The notes beneath the pieces were generated by a model. That model made no database searches. It saw nothing but the letters and a program-made list of their open reading frames with translations, and was not told the origin of the DNA. From Xestospongia bergquistia (taxonomy: Eukaryota > Porifera > Demospongiae > Haplosclerida > Petrosiidae), in the NCBI GenBank assembly GCA_963965975.1, contig OZ014413.1, positions 5,776,001 to 5,840,000 of the forward strand: a stretch of DNA of 64,000 bases, written 5' to 3'. Below are positions 12,601-22,249 of the stretch, piece by piece (positions within the stretch are counted from its first letter, which is position 1; the number at the start of each line of letters is the position of its first letter). Position numbers and translations under genes: made by a program.

Positions 12601-12990
12601 GTTATTATCATCCCACAAGAATAATATCTTGATTATTTTATTATTAGTTAGAGCTGTTGTTAGTAAGTGGTAAGTATCTGGTAAAAGAGGTGAGGAGTTA
12701 AGATATAGGTCTTCCATTGTTTTGTTACGAGTTACTACTTGTGATAGGTGACTGACACAGTTACTATCAAAATGAGTGTTCCCTATGTAAAGTCCCCTCA
12801 CTTGACATTCATTAATATCAGTTAATACTGTTAGTAAACTTTGAGAAGATAATGAGTTGATTCTAATACTCCATGTTATATGTTGTCATCTTTTTAATTG
12901 AGATATGAGTTCTTTACAATCTGCCACAGTAGATGAAGTAGGTATAACACTATCACTGTACAACTTAACACCTCTGGTGTCTCTTATAAT
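12601..12990 (-). pseudogene. NLR-type leucine-rich-repeat gene fragment
   Basis: Reading leftward from about 12990: VKLYSDSVIPTSSTVADCKE, then an in-frame TGA near 12890, then SSQSLLTVLTDI, VRGLYIG, VSHLSQVVTRNKTMEDLYLN and LTTALTNNKIIKILFLWDDN. The L..aL..N..i..L.L spacing is that of ribonuclease-inhibitor-type LRRs as found in NLR proteins and large sponge LRR families. The left end stops exactly at the (AAT)n tail of the LINE, so the LINE inserted here or truncated it. One stop codon and no continuation make it a relic. Confidence 0.6.
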
Positions 12991-13942
12991 GAAACATAGT
13001 TACTATATAGTATTCTATATACACAACAATAGCTATACACATGCACACTAACAAGCTCACCTATGACTATCAAGTGTAAGGTTACAGTAGTAATGATCTT
13101 TGGAGATGAATGAGTTCAACAAAACAGACTTAAATTTTCTGAGGGTTATACTAATGCTGTACAGTGTTATATGGTCTGAGCCATGATATGAATGACAATT
13201 AATATCTACTACTGAGATGGGCCAACAGAATAATGAACTGTCAAAAAGCCAGCAGTGAGAATGACTTAGTTGTATTACTAGCCAAGATTATTCACAATTA
13301 ACAGACAATACATAAATTACATGGCATCTAATAACAATATTTTTGTGTCCTGTATTTTGTGTCTTTATAACATCCTGGTTGACATTTCTCTTTTATATTT
13401 CAAATGCCATAATATAATAAAAGATTACATTATACGTTGAGACATGATATCATAATGTAATTTATGTCAACTCTAATGTAATTTGATATTTCTAACAATA
13501 ATTATTAGATAACTAGTTAATTAGTTAGTCTTATCTCCATTTTTTATTTTACTTATATTTCCATCATGCATGAAAATATAAAAATATATAACTAAAAAAA
13601 TATTAATGAGGGTTTAACTAGAACATGGTCATTTTTTAAAATTTGACAACTTTTGATGCCACACTTATATTAACAATACACATTGTAAGTGTTAAATTTG
13701 ACTATGTCCAATATTTTGACTATATTCAGTAAACTACACATACCATGCATTCATATCAGTACAAGTATGGATACAGATAATAATATTCTTAAATATAAAG
13801 CATGATAATGGCATTTCTTTATATAAAAAAAGACTTTTAAAGTTTACCAGTGAATGTTTGTGTTTTCTAGAGTAAGGTGACATAATATAGTTTTTGAATT
13901 GTATCCTGTGGACATTGTTTGCAATACTAGTGGTAGACTTAA
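12991..13942. other. Intergenic; left flank of the Kolobok-like element
   Basis: No gene is recognised. The minus-strand open frame at 13734-14084 runs into the transposon terminal repeat and is a chance frame. The last four bases (13939-13942, TTAA) are the left target-site duplication of the transposon. Confidence 0.55.
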
Positions 13943-14162
13943 AGGGTAACTGAAATGCGTATTTTGAAATTTTTGAAATTTGTTTATTCGTTAAATAATA
14001 ATATGATAACATGTAAACCTTACTCCTTTTCTTGAAATGGAACTTTCTTTTGAAATAAAACGAAGTCAAACCTTGCTCAATCATAAGTCAGCCATCTTCT
14101 TCCTGTTTAAGCAGCAAAATCGGTAAAACGCATTATGACATCACAAGATGAACGATGAACAC
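13943..14162 (+). repeat. Left terminal inverted repeat of the Kolobok-like element
   Basis: 220 bases, matching 15766-15985 in reverse complement with scattered differences of a few percent. The inner edge carries two overlapping ATGs (ATGAACGATGAACAC, 14148-14162), used in different frames by the two genes. Confidence 0.9.
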
Positions 14163-14678
14163 ATGCAAATCGATAGTTTCCCACTTGTTATAGAGATGGA
14201 TGTACTTGCTAATGGTGGATCTGAACAATATTCAAGTCCAATGCAGGATGATTATAGTGAAGATGAAGATTCTTTTGCTGGTATTGTTTACCTTATTTAT
14301 ATGAACCAAGTGATAGCCAAGCATCCAGTAATAGTAGTAATAGTGAAGACTCGGAACTGTCCCCAGGAAGACTTTTAAACTTTAATTGGTATAAAGATAA
14401 ATGAGGAATAACGTTTGTAATATATATTATATGTTGATTATAAGTGTGCATGTAGCCACTGTGTAAGTATGAGTACTTCAAAGGAGCGGATTTGCTGCCA
14501 AGAAATTATGAAAATGAGTGAGAAAATGGAAGAAGCTGAGATACCTGAACTCCTATGTATTACTGACCATCCAGGATTTCATGCTGTTTGCTTGAATGTA
14601 TGGACATTACAAACTGCATATTACCAATACCGACAAGAATATGGGTCTGTAACTTTACCATCAGCTATTAATGAGTGA
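14148..14678 (+). pseudogene. P2X7-ballast-like zinc-domain protein, 5' part, broken
   Basis: Starts at the ATG in the left terminal repeat. Seen: an acidic leader (MNDEHMQID.., DDYSEDEDSFAG); then, in another frame from 14291, PYLYEPSDSQASSNSS and a Ser/Glu run ending LLNFNW; a likely 56-base intron (14389-14444); then CACSHC, CCQEI, LLCITDHPGFHAVCLN and LQTAYYQYRQEYG. The CxCxxC, CC and CITxxxxF..VCL order is that of the C-terminal 'ballast' zinc domain of the P2X7 receptor, which also exists in stand-alone animal proteins. One frameshift lies near 14285 and the intron junction is out of phase by one base. The last exon ends at 14678 next to a GTGAGT donor, and the expected downstream part (Y.aYR..v.W) is absent. 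Confidence 0.65.
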
Positions 14679-15323
14679 GTGTTCACTAACCTGAACTTTG
14701 TGCTAGCTCCTGTTGATATCTCTCTGTCTTCAGTGTCAGAACTTCTGTAAGAGAAAAACAAGTTTACTCTACATACAAGCATTTATATTATACTTACTCT
14801 TCAGTTGATGGATGATATAATGATTCATCTGATTTTGAATTTATAAGTGTATTGAGTGATTCTGATTCAGTACTGTTCTTAATTATCATCAATTAAAAGG
14901 TTACATTGTACAGATACATGACGGTACATAGACAATGTATGTGTTTCATTAGATTGACATTGTATAGTTGTCTGAAAGCCTAACATTAACTTGTCATGAC
15001 TGTCACAGCTTTAACACAACTGAAATTACATACCTTTCGATTTCCTTTTTTTCCTTTCTTTACTGCTTGATAGTACTATTGCAATGGAAGTACAATATGA
15101 ACAAAATCAGTAAGAGTATACACTTCATAACATGCCTGGTAGAGGATCTGATACAAATGAACATGATTCATATCCAGGCTCTTCAGGTAAATTCGAATGT
15201 CCCACTCTTAGCTGAGCTAATTCTTCATCTGTAGCCATACTGGACTCACTCTCGTCATCAGCCAAATTGGACTCTTCATCTGATACATCTACTAGGATTC
15301 CCAACCTAAATCAATTCAAACAG

Positions 15324-15773
15324 TTATAATCCAGTAGTGATAGCTCTTATAGATACCTTCAAATTCTCTCTTCTTTTGTAACGTTCATGTCTACTTGTTG
15401 ATTTTGACTGCTTTAAATGTGATGCCTCCTTAGTTTGATATTCGCTAACTGGTCTCTTGAAGACTGTCGGGATAGCATCAGATTTTAGTTTTATTCTTCT
15501 AGATAATCCTAGATTAGCAGCAACAACTACATCAGGCTGGAAACAATCTTCAGTAAAGTGGTAACTACACAAAAATGAGTACTTGGTTGGTCCTAACCAC
15601 TTGTCCTTGGTTCTCTTTACTTGGTCAGTCCATTTTTTACTGAGTACTGGATCTTTAGGGAATGAAAATAGACTGACTCCATCCTTGTTAGTATTACAAC
15701 AACCGAAAGCAACGCATCTCTTAGGTATTTTCCAATAGTTCACACTTCTTACCAGGTGTTGAATAGTGTTCAT
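15324..15773 (-). CDS. THAP-domain protein, first exon (transposon-encoded)
   Basis: 149-residue open frame starting in the right terminal repeat. A complete THAP zinc-finger DNA-binding domain is present at about residues 18-107: KRCVAFGCCN (first Cys pair), SLFSFPKDP, KKWTDQVKR, FLCSYHF (Cys and His ligands), then DAIPTVF, the AVPTIF-type box that closes THAP domains, followed by a basic tail. In Kolobok-type elements this domain binds the element ends. The coding exon probably ends at 15357 (AAG before GTATCT). Further minus-strand exon-like pieces are acidic: 15305 to about 15130 (GHSNLPEEPGYES); 14877-14798 (STESESLN, SDESLYHPSTEE, then GTAAGT); 14744-14691 (SSDTEDREISTGAS, then GTTAGT). 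The last two join in phase; the junction from exon 1 does not, so one indel is likely. No catalytic domain follows. Confidence 0.72.
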   Translation of the reverse strand: MNTIQHLVRSVNYWKIPKRCVAFGCCNTNKDGVSLFSFPKDPVLSKKWTDQVKRTKDKWLGPTKYSFLCSYHFTEDCFQPDVVVAANLGLSRRIKLKSDAIPTVFKRPVSEYQTKEASHLKQSKSTSRHERYKRRENLKVSIRAITTGL

Positions 15774-15985
15774 CGTTCATCTTGTGATGTCATAATGCGT
15801 TTTACCGATTTTGCTGCTTAAACAGGAAGAAGATGGCTGACTTGTGATTGAACAAGGTTTGAATTCATTTTATTTCAAAAGAAAGTTTCGTTTCAAGAAA
15901 AGGAGTAAGGTTTACATGTTATCATATTATTATTTAACGAATAACCAAGTTTCAAAAATTTCAAAATTCGCATTTCAGTTACCCT
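15766..15985 (-). repeat. Right terminal inverted repeat of the Kolobok-like element
   Basis: 220 bases, reverse complement of 13943-14162. It contains the start codon of the THAP gene at 15771-15773 and is followed directly by the right TTAA (15986-15989). Confidence 0.9.
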
Positions 15986-16735
15986 TTAATAAATGAAAAC
16001 TGTAATGCAGAAAGAAGTAGTACTCTGAATACACGTGACAGTTTGTGAATAACATAAGAGAATTTGTCTATTTTAAGAATTCAGTATGTTTGACTTCAGT
16101 AGGTAGGGGACTAGGGGTGTTGCCCTTTGTTAAATGTGTCTTGTCTACTGATTATGATAAGATAGTCACCATGTTAGCAGTATAACTTATCAACTTAATG
16201 ACTTTACAAAATGACAAGCAAAATACAAGTAACTCTACTATGATGTTACATTATTACTGTGAAAGACGTCTATATAACAAATTTTCCAAGCTAGCCTGAC
16301 ATGGCATAAAATATACCAAAGGTACATGAAAATTCAAAAATATATATAGTTATTACCTTGTAACAACATAAACAAATGTGAGCTGGTTTTAAATAAGGGA
16401 ACACTTCTGCCAAACAGTTGTGATGTAATTAATGAAAAGGATCACTGTTAAAACATCTCAATAAACAATTTGGTATACATAGATCCAGTTCCATGAATAT
16501 TGGTGTATATATAGCAGCTATATATATGTACACAAATCTGTTTTAACATTTTTTGGGGAGAATGGGAGAGGATCTCTAGCAGACTTAACACTGGACAAAC
16601 TGGTATTACTTCATGAAAACAGATGCATTGCAAATATTATTTTATATAACATGCACTAAATCTACCAAACAATGCTGAGACTGAATTTTGAATAAAACGA
16701 AATTCAGACAATATACTATTGCTATAACATTGTAG
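15986..16735. repeat. Segmental duplicate of 49224-49975 (POT-associated flank)
   Basis: From the TTAA at 15986 onward the sequence (AATGAAAACTGTAATGCAG...) follows 49224-49975 at roughly 95 percent by eye, including the TGACTTCAGTAGGTAG and ACATGGCATAAAATATACC parts. An open frame on minus (16448-16633) is shared with the copies at 49646-49864 and 52298-52633 because the repeat is shared; it is not called a gene. A foldback element occupies about 16441-16550. Confidence 0.8.
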
Positions 16736-17504
16736 TACTTCAGATAATAGAGAATCTTGTGTTGTTGATAACTTTGATAGTGCCTAAGAGAGTAGCATGC
16801 TTTCTTTTTAAGTGAATTTACAATTGTTATTTTAGAAGAAAAGAAATTGAAGATAGGAAACAGTCTTATTTGAATAATTTCTTAGAGATGGAAAGTGACA
16901 GACAATTAGAACAAAGTTCCCTCGAAGTAGATACAGTGCATACAAGACTGAAATTAAAAGAAATGGAGTGGTTATAAACTAGTTGGTGACATGTTGATAA
17001 AAGACATTTGACCATCTTTTTAAAAGTGGAATACAAAACTTGTTTATTACATTACTTCTATGCTAGTCAAGTACTTGATTGACTTGATTTCAGTGGTTTG
17101 AGTCACTTCCCACCAGTTATTTAAAAGGTGATTGATGTTCATTATTACCTTATTGCCAATATTATAAGATAACTTAAACTTTGGTTTCAAACTATATATG
17201 TAGTGATAGTTTTCAGGTTTGTAACTGATGCATCATTGCATATTAACCCCATGTATTATTTCTTTATTTGTAGAATATTTTTTCCAATTTGTTCCAGAGT
17301 TCAAAATTAAAGTGGGCAGGTCACTTAGCACATTTCATGTCAGCATTAAAAGGACATGGCTACCAATCAGAGAAAGTATTATATTCTTGCAAACGTGAAA
17401 GAAAGAAATCTGTAATGCCTTGTAGGCTCATCTGGTGTGCAGCTATTAAATGAGAACTATTTGTATGAGATATATAAAATTTTTGAAAATCTACATATGT
17501 ATTG
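16736..17504 (+). other. Two exon-like stretches of unknown kind
   Basis: After a TTATTTTAG acceptor-like site near 16834, an open charged stretch runs to 16976 (LEMESDRQLEQSSLEVD, KLKEMEWL, stop), and at about 17309-17450 another reads KWAGHLAHFMSALKGHGY, then SCKRERKKSVMPCRLIW, stop. Composition is protein-like but neither is recognised, and no splicing between them can be shown. They may be remnants of a gene interrupted by the POT duplication. Confidence 0.25.
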
Positions 17505-18655
17505 TCCAGCCAAATTCTTATGAAAAGGATCCATTATTTCTAATGGAAGTCTTCACAAAGCACATGGTATTAACATGTATGAATTCTACTGGGAAATTCA
17601 ACTAATTTAATGAAAATAAAATTTGCAAATCACAGGTCAATGTATTGTCGTACACCTGTTATATTTATAATATAATTATATTAATATGGTAATAACATGT
17701 ACAAAAGTTAAAAGTGGCAAATTTTGCAAAACACCATTTGACCAAAATATCCGTTCTCAAATATTTCCTGGTTAATGGAACATGAGACAATATATAGTAG
17801 TTATCAGTGAATCATTTAATCACTTTAGCAATAATAATAATAATGCATCATATAGTAACAACTGAGTGCTTTAAGACTAATTTATTGCAAACATTATTTT
17901 ATATAGTATGCACTTAATCTATCAGCCAATACTGATACCGATTGTTAAATTAGACAAACTCCAGACAAAATGATATTACAATAACATTAATAATTATTAC
18001 TGTAATTACATGAGGGATCACAGAGGTCCTATTAAAATTAACCTCATTAACAATTAATATGATAGTAGATTCAAATGCATATATGAATCCAAAGTATCAG
18101 ACCTGATCAAGCATCTTACATTTCTAAGAATAAAATATGTTCATTACCATTAGTTATATAAACAGTAAATTTCATGACTCACAAACAGTATATGGTTACT
18201 TTTTCATCAAATTTAACATTAAATTTTTCTACATGTAATCATATTATAGTTAAATCATTCAATATACCCTATCCCTCCTGGATATTGTAATAAATTTATT
18301 AGAGATTGTGTACCATAATACTAAGTACTCACTCACCATAGACAAACTTGTATACTATCTTAAACTAAAATTATAATATCATTAGTTTACTAGTATGCAG
18401 TTAATATATATTTACTACAATGTATGTTCAATAGTGGTGAAATAGATGCTTTTGGGGTCAAGCTTGTTAAAACGATTCCTCTTAATGCAATTGAGGCTTA
18501 CAAATATTACTATAATTATAACTAAAATTTAAACTAAAATTACAATAAAACCAGTGAAATAATTAAAACATTTTATTAGAACTACATGTACTAATAAAAA
18601 AAAAATAATAAAAAAGTCTTAATAATTATATCATTATTTTATTTAACAAACTAAA
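17505..18655. repeat. 3' flank of POT gene B, shared with other POT loci
   Basis: This flank is repeated in inverted form at 4590-5725, at 52540-53215 in direct form (from about 17880), and partly at 49860-50185. A reverse-strand AATAAA sits at 18638-18643, about 20 bases past the stop codon of gene B, and is conserved at copy C; it is a plausible poly(A) signal. Confidence 0.75.
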
Positions 18656-18660
18656 CTGTC

Positions 18661-20208
18661 TCAATCTGTGGACTCAAACGATAGTCCCATTTCCCTCCTG
18701 AACTCTTCTTCCTGGTCCATATATCTTTCATAATGTTCCTCAGCTATCAAATGTACATTAATTTCATTTGCCCTCACTCGTAACTTGTATTGTTTTGCTA
18801 GAATAACAAATAGTATAAGAGTAATGACAACAACTGCACTCTTCAATACATAGTAATAGAGGTTTTGACAGATAATGTCATCTTTGCATTTAAATGGATA
18901 CCTTCCAATGACATCAATAACATGACCAAGTCCATATGCTGCATACCACAGGCCAACCATTAAACCTCTCATTTCATGAGGAGATTGAGCTATTATGAAC
19001 TCCAAAGATGTAGGGAATACCAATGCATAGGAAATTCCATACAATATTTCAGGCATAAGCATAGCTTTGTATGAAGTTGTGTCCAAATGGAAATGATCTT
19101 TACAAGCAAAAATAATGACATAATAAACAGTAGTGAATAAAACCAAAAGTGTACCCAACCCAATTCTCTTGAGCATACTGGGAATGTAACTGACGAAACA
19201 TGGATATATAACAAACTGATATATTATGATGACAACTCCAGATACTAGAGAGGACATTGCTCGACTTAATACAAAGTTTGAAAGGAAGCTATCATCATCT
19301 TTATGAGCATTGAATGCTTTCCATGACAATTCAACACCACAAGAAAAACCAACTAGACTTATTAACAGTGGTATTAGCCGTAAAATAGTCTTGACATCTT
19401 GTACCTCCTCTTCTGAGAAAGGTCCTCCATATTTTTCCATACCGAGATCAAGTCGTGATGGGTAGTCCTCTTCCCAGTAAGTCAAAGCACTACGATTACG
19501 TGGATATTTGTTCTTTCTGGAATAATTGAGTACTTTAGCAATTAATTTGACAGGATTGATTTTATGAGGTGTAGTGTCCAACCAATGTTTGAACAGTGAG
19601 TTGCTAATAATGACAGTAGACACAGCCACACCTGATAATACATAATACACTATTGCAAATCGTTTCATTAGAATTTGTCCAATGCGAACAATGACAAATG
19701 CAATAGGTATACTTGCAGAGTGCCAGTAAATTATAGCACTCAGTTCATCAGCTGAAGCTCCCACAGATTGATCAATACTAAATTGAACAATATTTGAACG
19801 AACACTACAATATCCAATGACTTGTGTAATATTAATACCAAACAATAATATCAAAACAAAGAGTGTGGAATTTGAGAATGCTTTAACAATGACTGCCATG
19901 CCAGCAAATATCCAAGATAAAAATAAGAAATGTAAGCCAGTAATGATTGTGTTATATCTACCTGTCTTTACATCAGCAAGTAGACCAAACAAAGGGAAAG
20001 AGAGATATAGCAGACAATATGCGATATCAAAGACAAAGTCATATCTGAATTGATGTTGAGTATGACTATGTATATAGTTGATTTCTGCAAAATATTGAAG
20101 TAAACTTAAATGAGTAAACATCAAGACATCCCATATGATGATAAGCTTTACAGAACGAGAACTGATACATTGTATCCTTCTTCTCCAAGTCGTCAACTGT
20201 TTCATCAT
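18661..20208 (-). CDS. POT/PTR2-family (SLC15-like) transporter, copy B
   Basis: 515-residue single-exon transporter with about twelve membrane segments. Seen: a basic N-terminus MMKQLTTWRRR; GLLADVKTGRYNTI at about residues 80-93, the loop 2-3 motif of the family (G..AD...G...TI); SNIVQFSIDQ, ADELSAIIYW (the FGxDQ/FYW block); the loop RSALTYWEEDYPSRLDLG, MEKYGGPFSEEEVQDVKT; and EFIIAQSPHEMRGLMVGLWY near helix 10-11. The tail is acidic (DQEEEFRREMGLSFESTD). The ExxER proton-coupling motif of helix 1 expected in peptide transporters is not evident, so the substrate is open. The N-terminus, loop and tail are shared with copies C and D. It appears intact and is the best candidate for a functional member of the B/C/D subfamily. 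The 5' flank to about 20400 resembles that of copy D. Confidence 0.9.
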   Translation of the reverse strand: MMKQLTTWRRRIQCISSRSVKLIIIWDVLMFTHLSLLQYFAEINYIHSHTQHQFRYDFVFDIAYCLLYLSFPLFGLLADVKTGRYNTIITGLHFLFLSWIFAGMAVIVKAFSNSTLFVLILLFGINITQVIGYCSVRSNIVQFSIDQSVGASADELSAIIYWHSASIPIAFVIVRIGQILMKRFAIVYYVLSGVAVSTVIISNSLFKHWLDTTPHKINPVKLIAKVLNYSRKNKYPRNRSALTYWEEDYPSRLDLGMEKYGGPFSEEEVQDVKTILRLIPLLISLVGFSCGVELSWKAFNAHKDDDSFLSNFVLSRAMSSLVSGVVIIIYQFVIYPCFVSYIPSMLKRIGLGTLLVLFTTVYYVIIFACKDHFHLDTTSYKAMLMPEILYGISYALVFPTSLEFIIAQSPHEMRGLMVGLWYAAYGLGHVIDVIGRYPFKCKDDIICQNLYYYVLKSAVVVITLILFVILAKQYKLRVRANEINVHLIAEEHYERYMDQEEEFRREMGLSFESTD

Positions 20209-21923
20209 TTAAACTTCTTCAACTATGTTATCAAATGATTGTAGTATTCCAATTATTTGCTTTTGTTTTGTTAGTTTACTGATATAATTCAGTTTATATA
20301 CTACATCAAAGCTAACTTTGATGTTCATTCGTTTGCTTTCAATTTTTGTCATAATGTTTCTTTTACAATAGTGTTAAACTACAATATAATGTAATATAAC
20401 TGTATTATAATGCAGTATAATGAACTAAACAAAGTCGAAAAGTCATCAATGTAACATGTCAAAAATGTTAACATTTGTCTACTCATACCAAATATTATAG
20501 CAGTGTTATATATCTCACTTACCACAATACAAAACTACATTAAAAAGTATTATATTGTCATTGTAATATACATAAAAAATATATAGTATTTGGCATTTAA
20601 AATATCATTTTATGTTTACTTTGCATGTTCAAGACTTGAAAAACATACCAATAAAAAAGACTATTTACAGAGGATGTTCACAATTACAGTACAGGATGAA
20701 AACATAATAGTATGTGTTATATAATGAATAATTATAATGATTTGTATGGTACATATAACATTGCGAAGTAGATTCAACAGAATGACAGTTAAAGTGAAAC
20801 TAATTAAACGGAGTTTGGTGACAGTGGCACATCTTTGAGTGGCATATCTATCGAGTGTATTATAGTTGTGAAGAAATTATAATCGTTATTCAAAGTTGTA
20901 CAACAATCACCAAAGACAATATAATTATAAACATTAATGAATACATGAATGTATTTTTAAATCAATTGCTAGTTGATTCTTCAGTGTTTGCTACTTCTTA
21001 AAAACAACTGTTACTAGTAAGTTATTTTAATAAATTTGCTACACTATAACCAAAGTTTGAAGTTATTATATTTTAAATAAAGTGGTTACAATTAAAAATG
21101 TCAAGTAGAATAACACACCTCATCACTAGTACAGTCATAGTTAAATATTTTGTTCTAATGTGAATGTATTAATTCAAGTCACTTACAAAGACGTTATATC
21201 TTTTATAAGAATATTTTGTCATAATGACTTACTAAGTTCACTAGATGTTATCTTTTAATTATAATATATAAATAAAGGAATTGAGTGAAAAAATTAAATG
21301 TAAAAAGGTGTTTGTTCATTACATAATTGTCTCCACTAATATTAATTCAACAACAAAATAAGATATGACTATTTTATGGTGTGCCATTCATTTCTTTTAA
21401 ATTTTTTTGAGCATTGCAGGAGTGTTATCGATAGCATTACACTATACTTATATTGTTATTGACAAAAATTTCTATATGCTAAACACTTGAGCGTGTTTGA
21501 TGTCCTGTCATTAGTAATTGGCATTGGATTTGTGATATAGCTTTATATGAGGTTAAGTCCTGTGCAGTGAATCAGTCAGACTTTTTTTGAAGTGTATACT
21601 ATTGTTTAATTTAAAAGGCGATTAATATACCATATCCCATGCCCGTGTTTCATCAAAACACTGAAAGAATCTTCCTTGACACAGACCGAAATACATTTAT
21701 CACATATTTGATACAATGCTCATGACAGATGACCAGTGGCCATCTCTTAGCACTTGTCTGATTATTATGGACAGCTGACTTGTAGCAAATTATAGAATTC
21801 CTTCAAGACAATGGTGGAACTGCATGCAGCTGTAATAATTTATTTAGTATTATTGTTAGTGGTTTTTAATATGATTTAAATCACATATAGCTATGCACAG
21901 TAAAATAAATCTTTTTATGTTAT
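20209..21923. other. Intergenic between POT gene B and the LTR element
   Basis: The first 190 bases resemble the 5' flank of copy D (51745-51860 and about 52140-52180) and probably contain the promoter. Beyond that nothing was recognised. The last four bases (TTAT) are the left target duplication of the LTR element. Confidence 0.5.
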
Positions 21924-22207
21924 TGTAACCCGCTTGAGAGCTGAGTTCTGCAGACTATCTTTTGTTATAACTCAAAACAGTAATACTTATGAAAAGCAAA
22001 CTTATAAAAGATATATATATATAATTCAACGACAAGTGATATCTACTTAAATACAAAATCATACAGAACATTCTAGAGAGTTCTAGAGATTACACAATAT
22101 TTCACACATTAATATAGTATTGTAAAACACAATGGGTTTCAACAGCAAGGTTTGTTGTAATACAATCGTTACAGTAATGTATAGCACAATGGTTTACACT
22201 CGTTACA
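21924..22207 (-). repeat. 3' LTR of the gypsy element
   Basis: 284 bases, nearly identical to 26952-27237. TG...CA ends. TTAT at 21920-21923 matches TTAT at 27238-27241 as the target duplication. Confidence 0.93.
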
Positions 22208-22249
22208 TTGCCCTTCTCTCCATAAGAATTCGTCCCGAATTTGTATATT

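Larger units (their letters stand above)
13943..15985. mobile_element. Kolobok-type DNA transposon, internally deleted
   Basis: The 2043-bp element is bounded by exact TTAA copies at 13939-13942 and 15986-15989. Its 220-bp terminal inverted repeats begin AGGGTAACTGAAATGCG (left) and end in the reverse complement of that (right). TTAA target duplication, AGGG termini and a THAP-domain protein are together the hallmarks of the Kolobok superfamily; piggyBac shares TTAA but not THAP. Inside are two convergent genes, each with its start codon in a terminal repeat: a P2X7-ballast-like protein on plus and a THAP protein on minus. No DDE catalytic region is visible and both genes stop within about 20 bases of each other near 14678-14691. 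This looks like an internal-deletion derivative that kept the 5' exons of both genes. The superfamily call rests on features, not on an alignment. Confidence 0.78.

Noticed and set aside
13943-15985. Assignment of the TTAA element to piggyBac
   Set aside because: The TTAA fits, but the AGGG ends, the long inverted repeats and the THAP domain fit Kolobok better.
16448-16633. Conserved small frame MQCICFHEVIPVCPV..., also at 49646-49864 and 52298-52633
   Set aside because: Conservation is explained by shared repeat DNA; the copies have different ends and frame changes and no protein-level constraint is visible.
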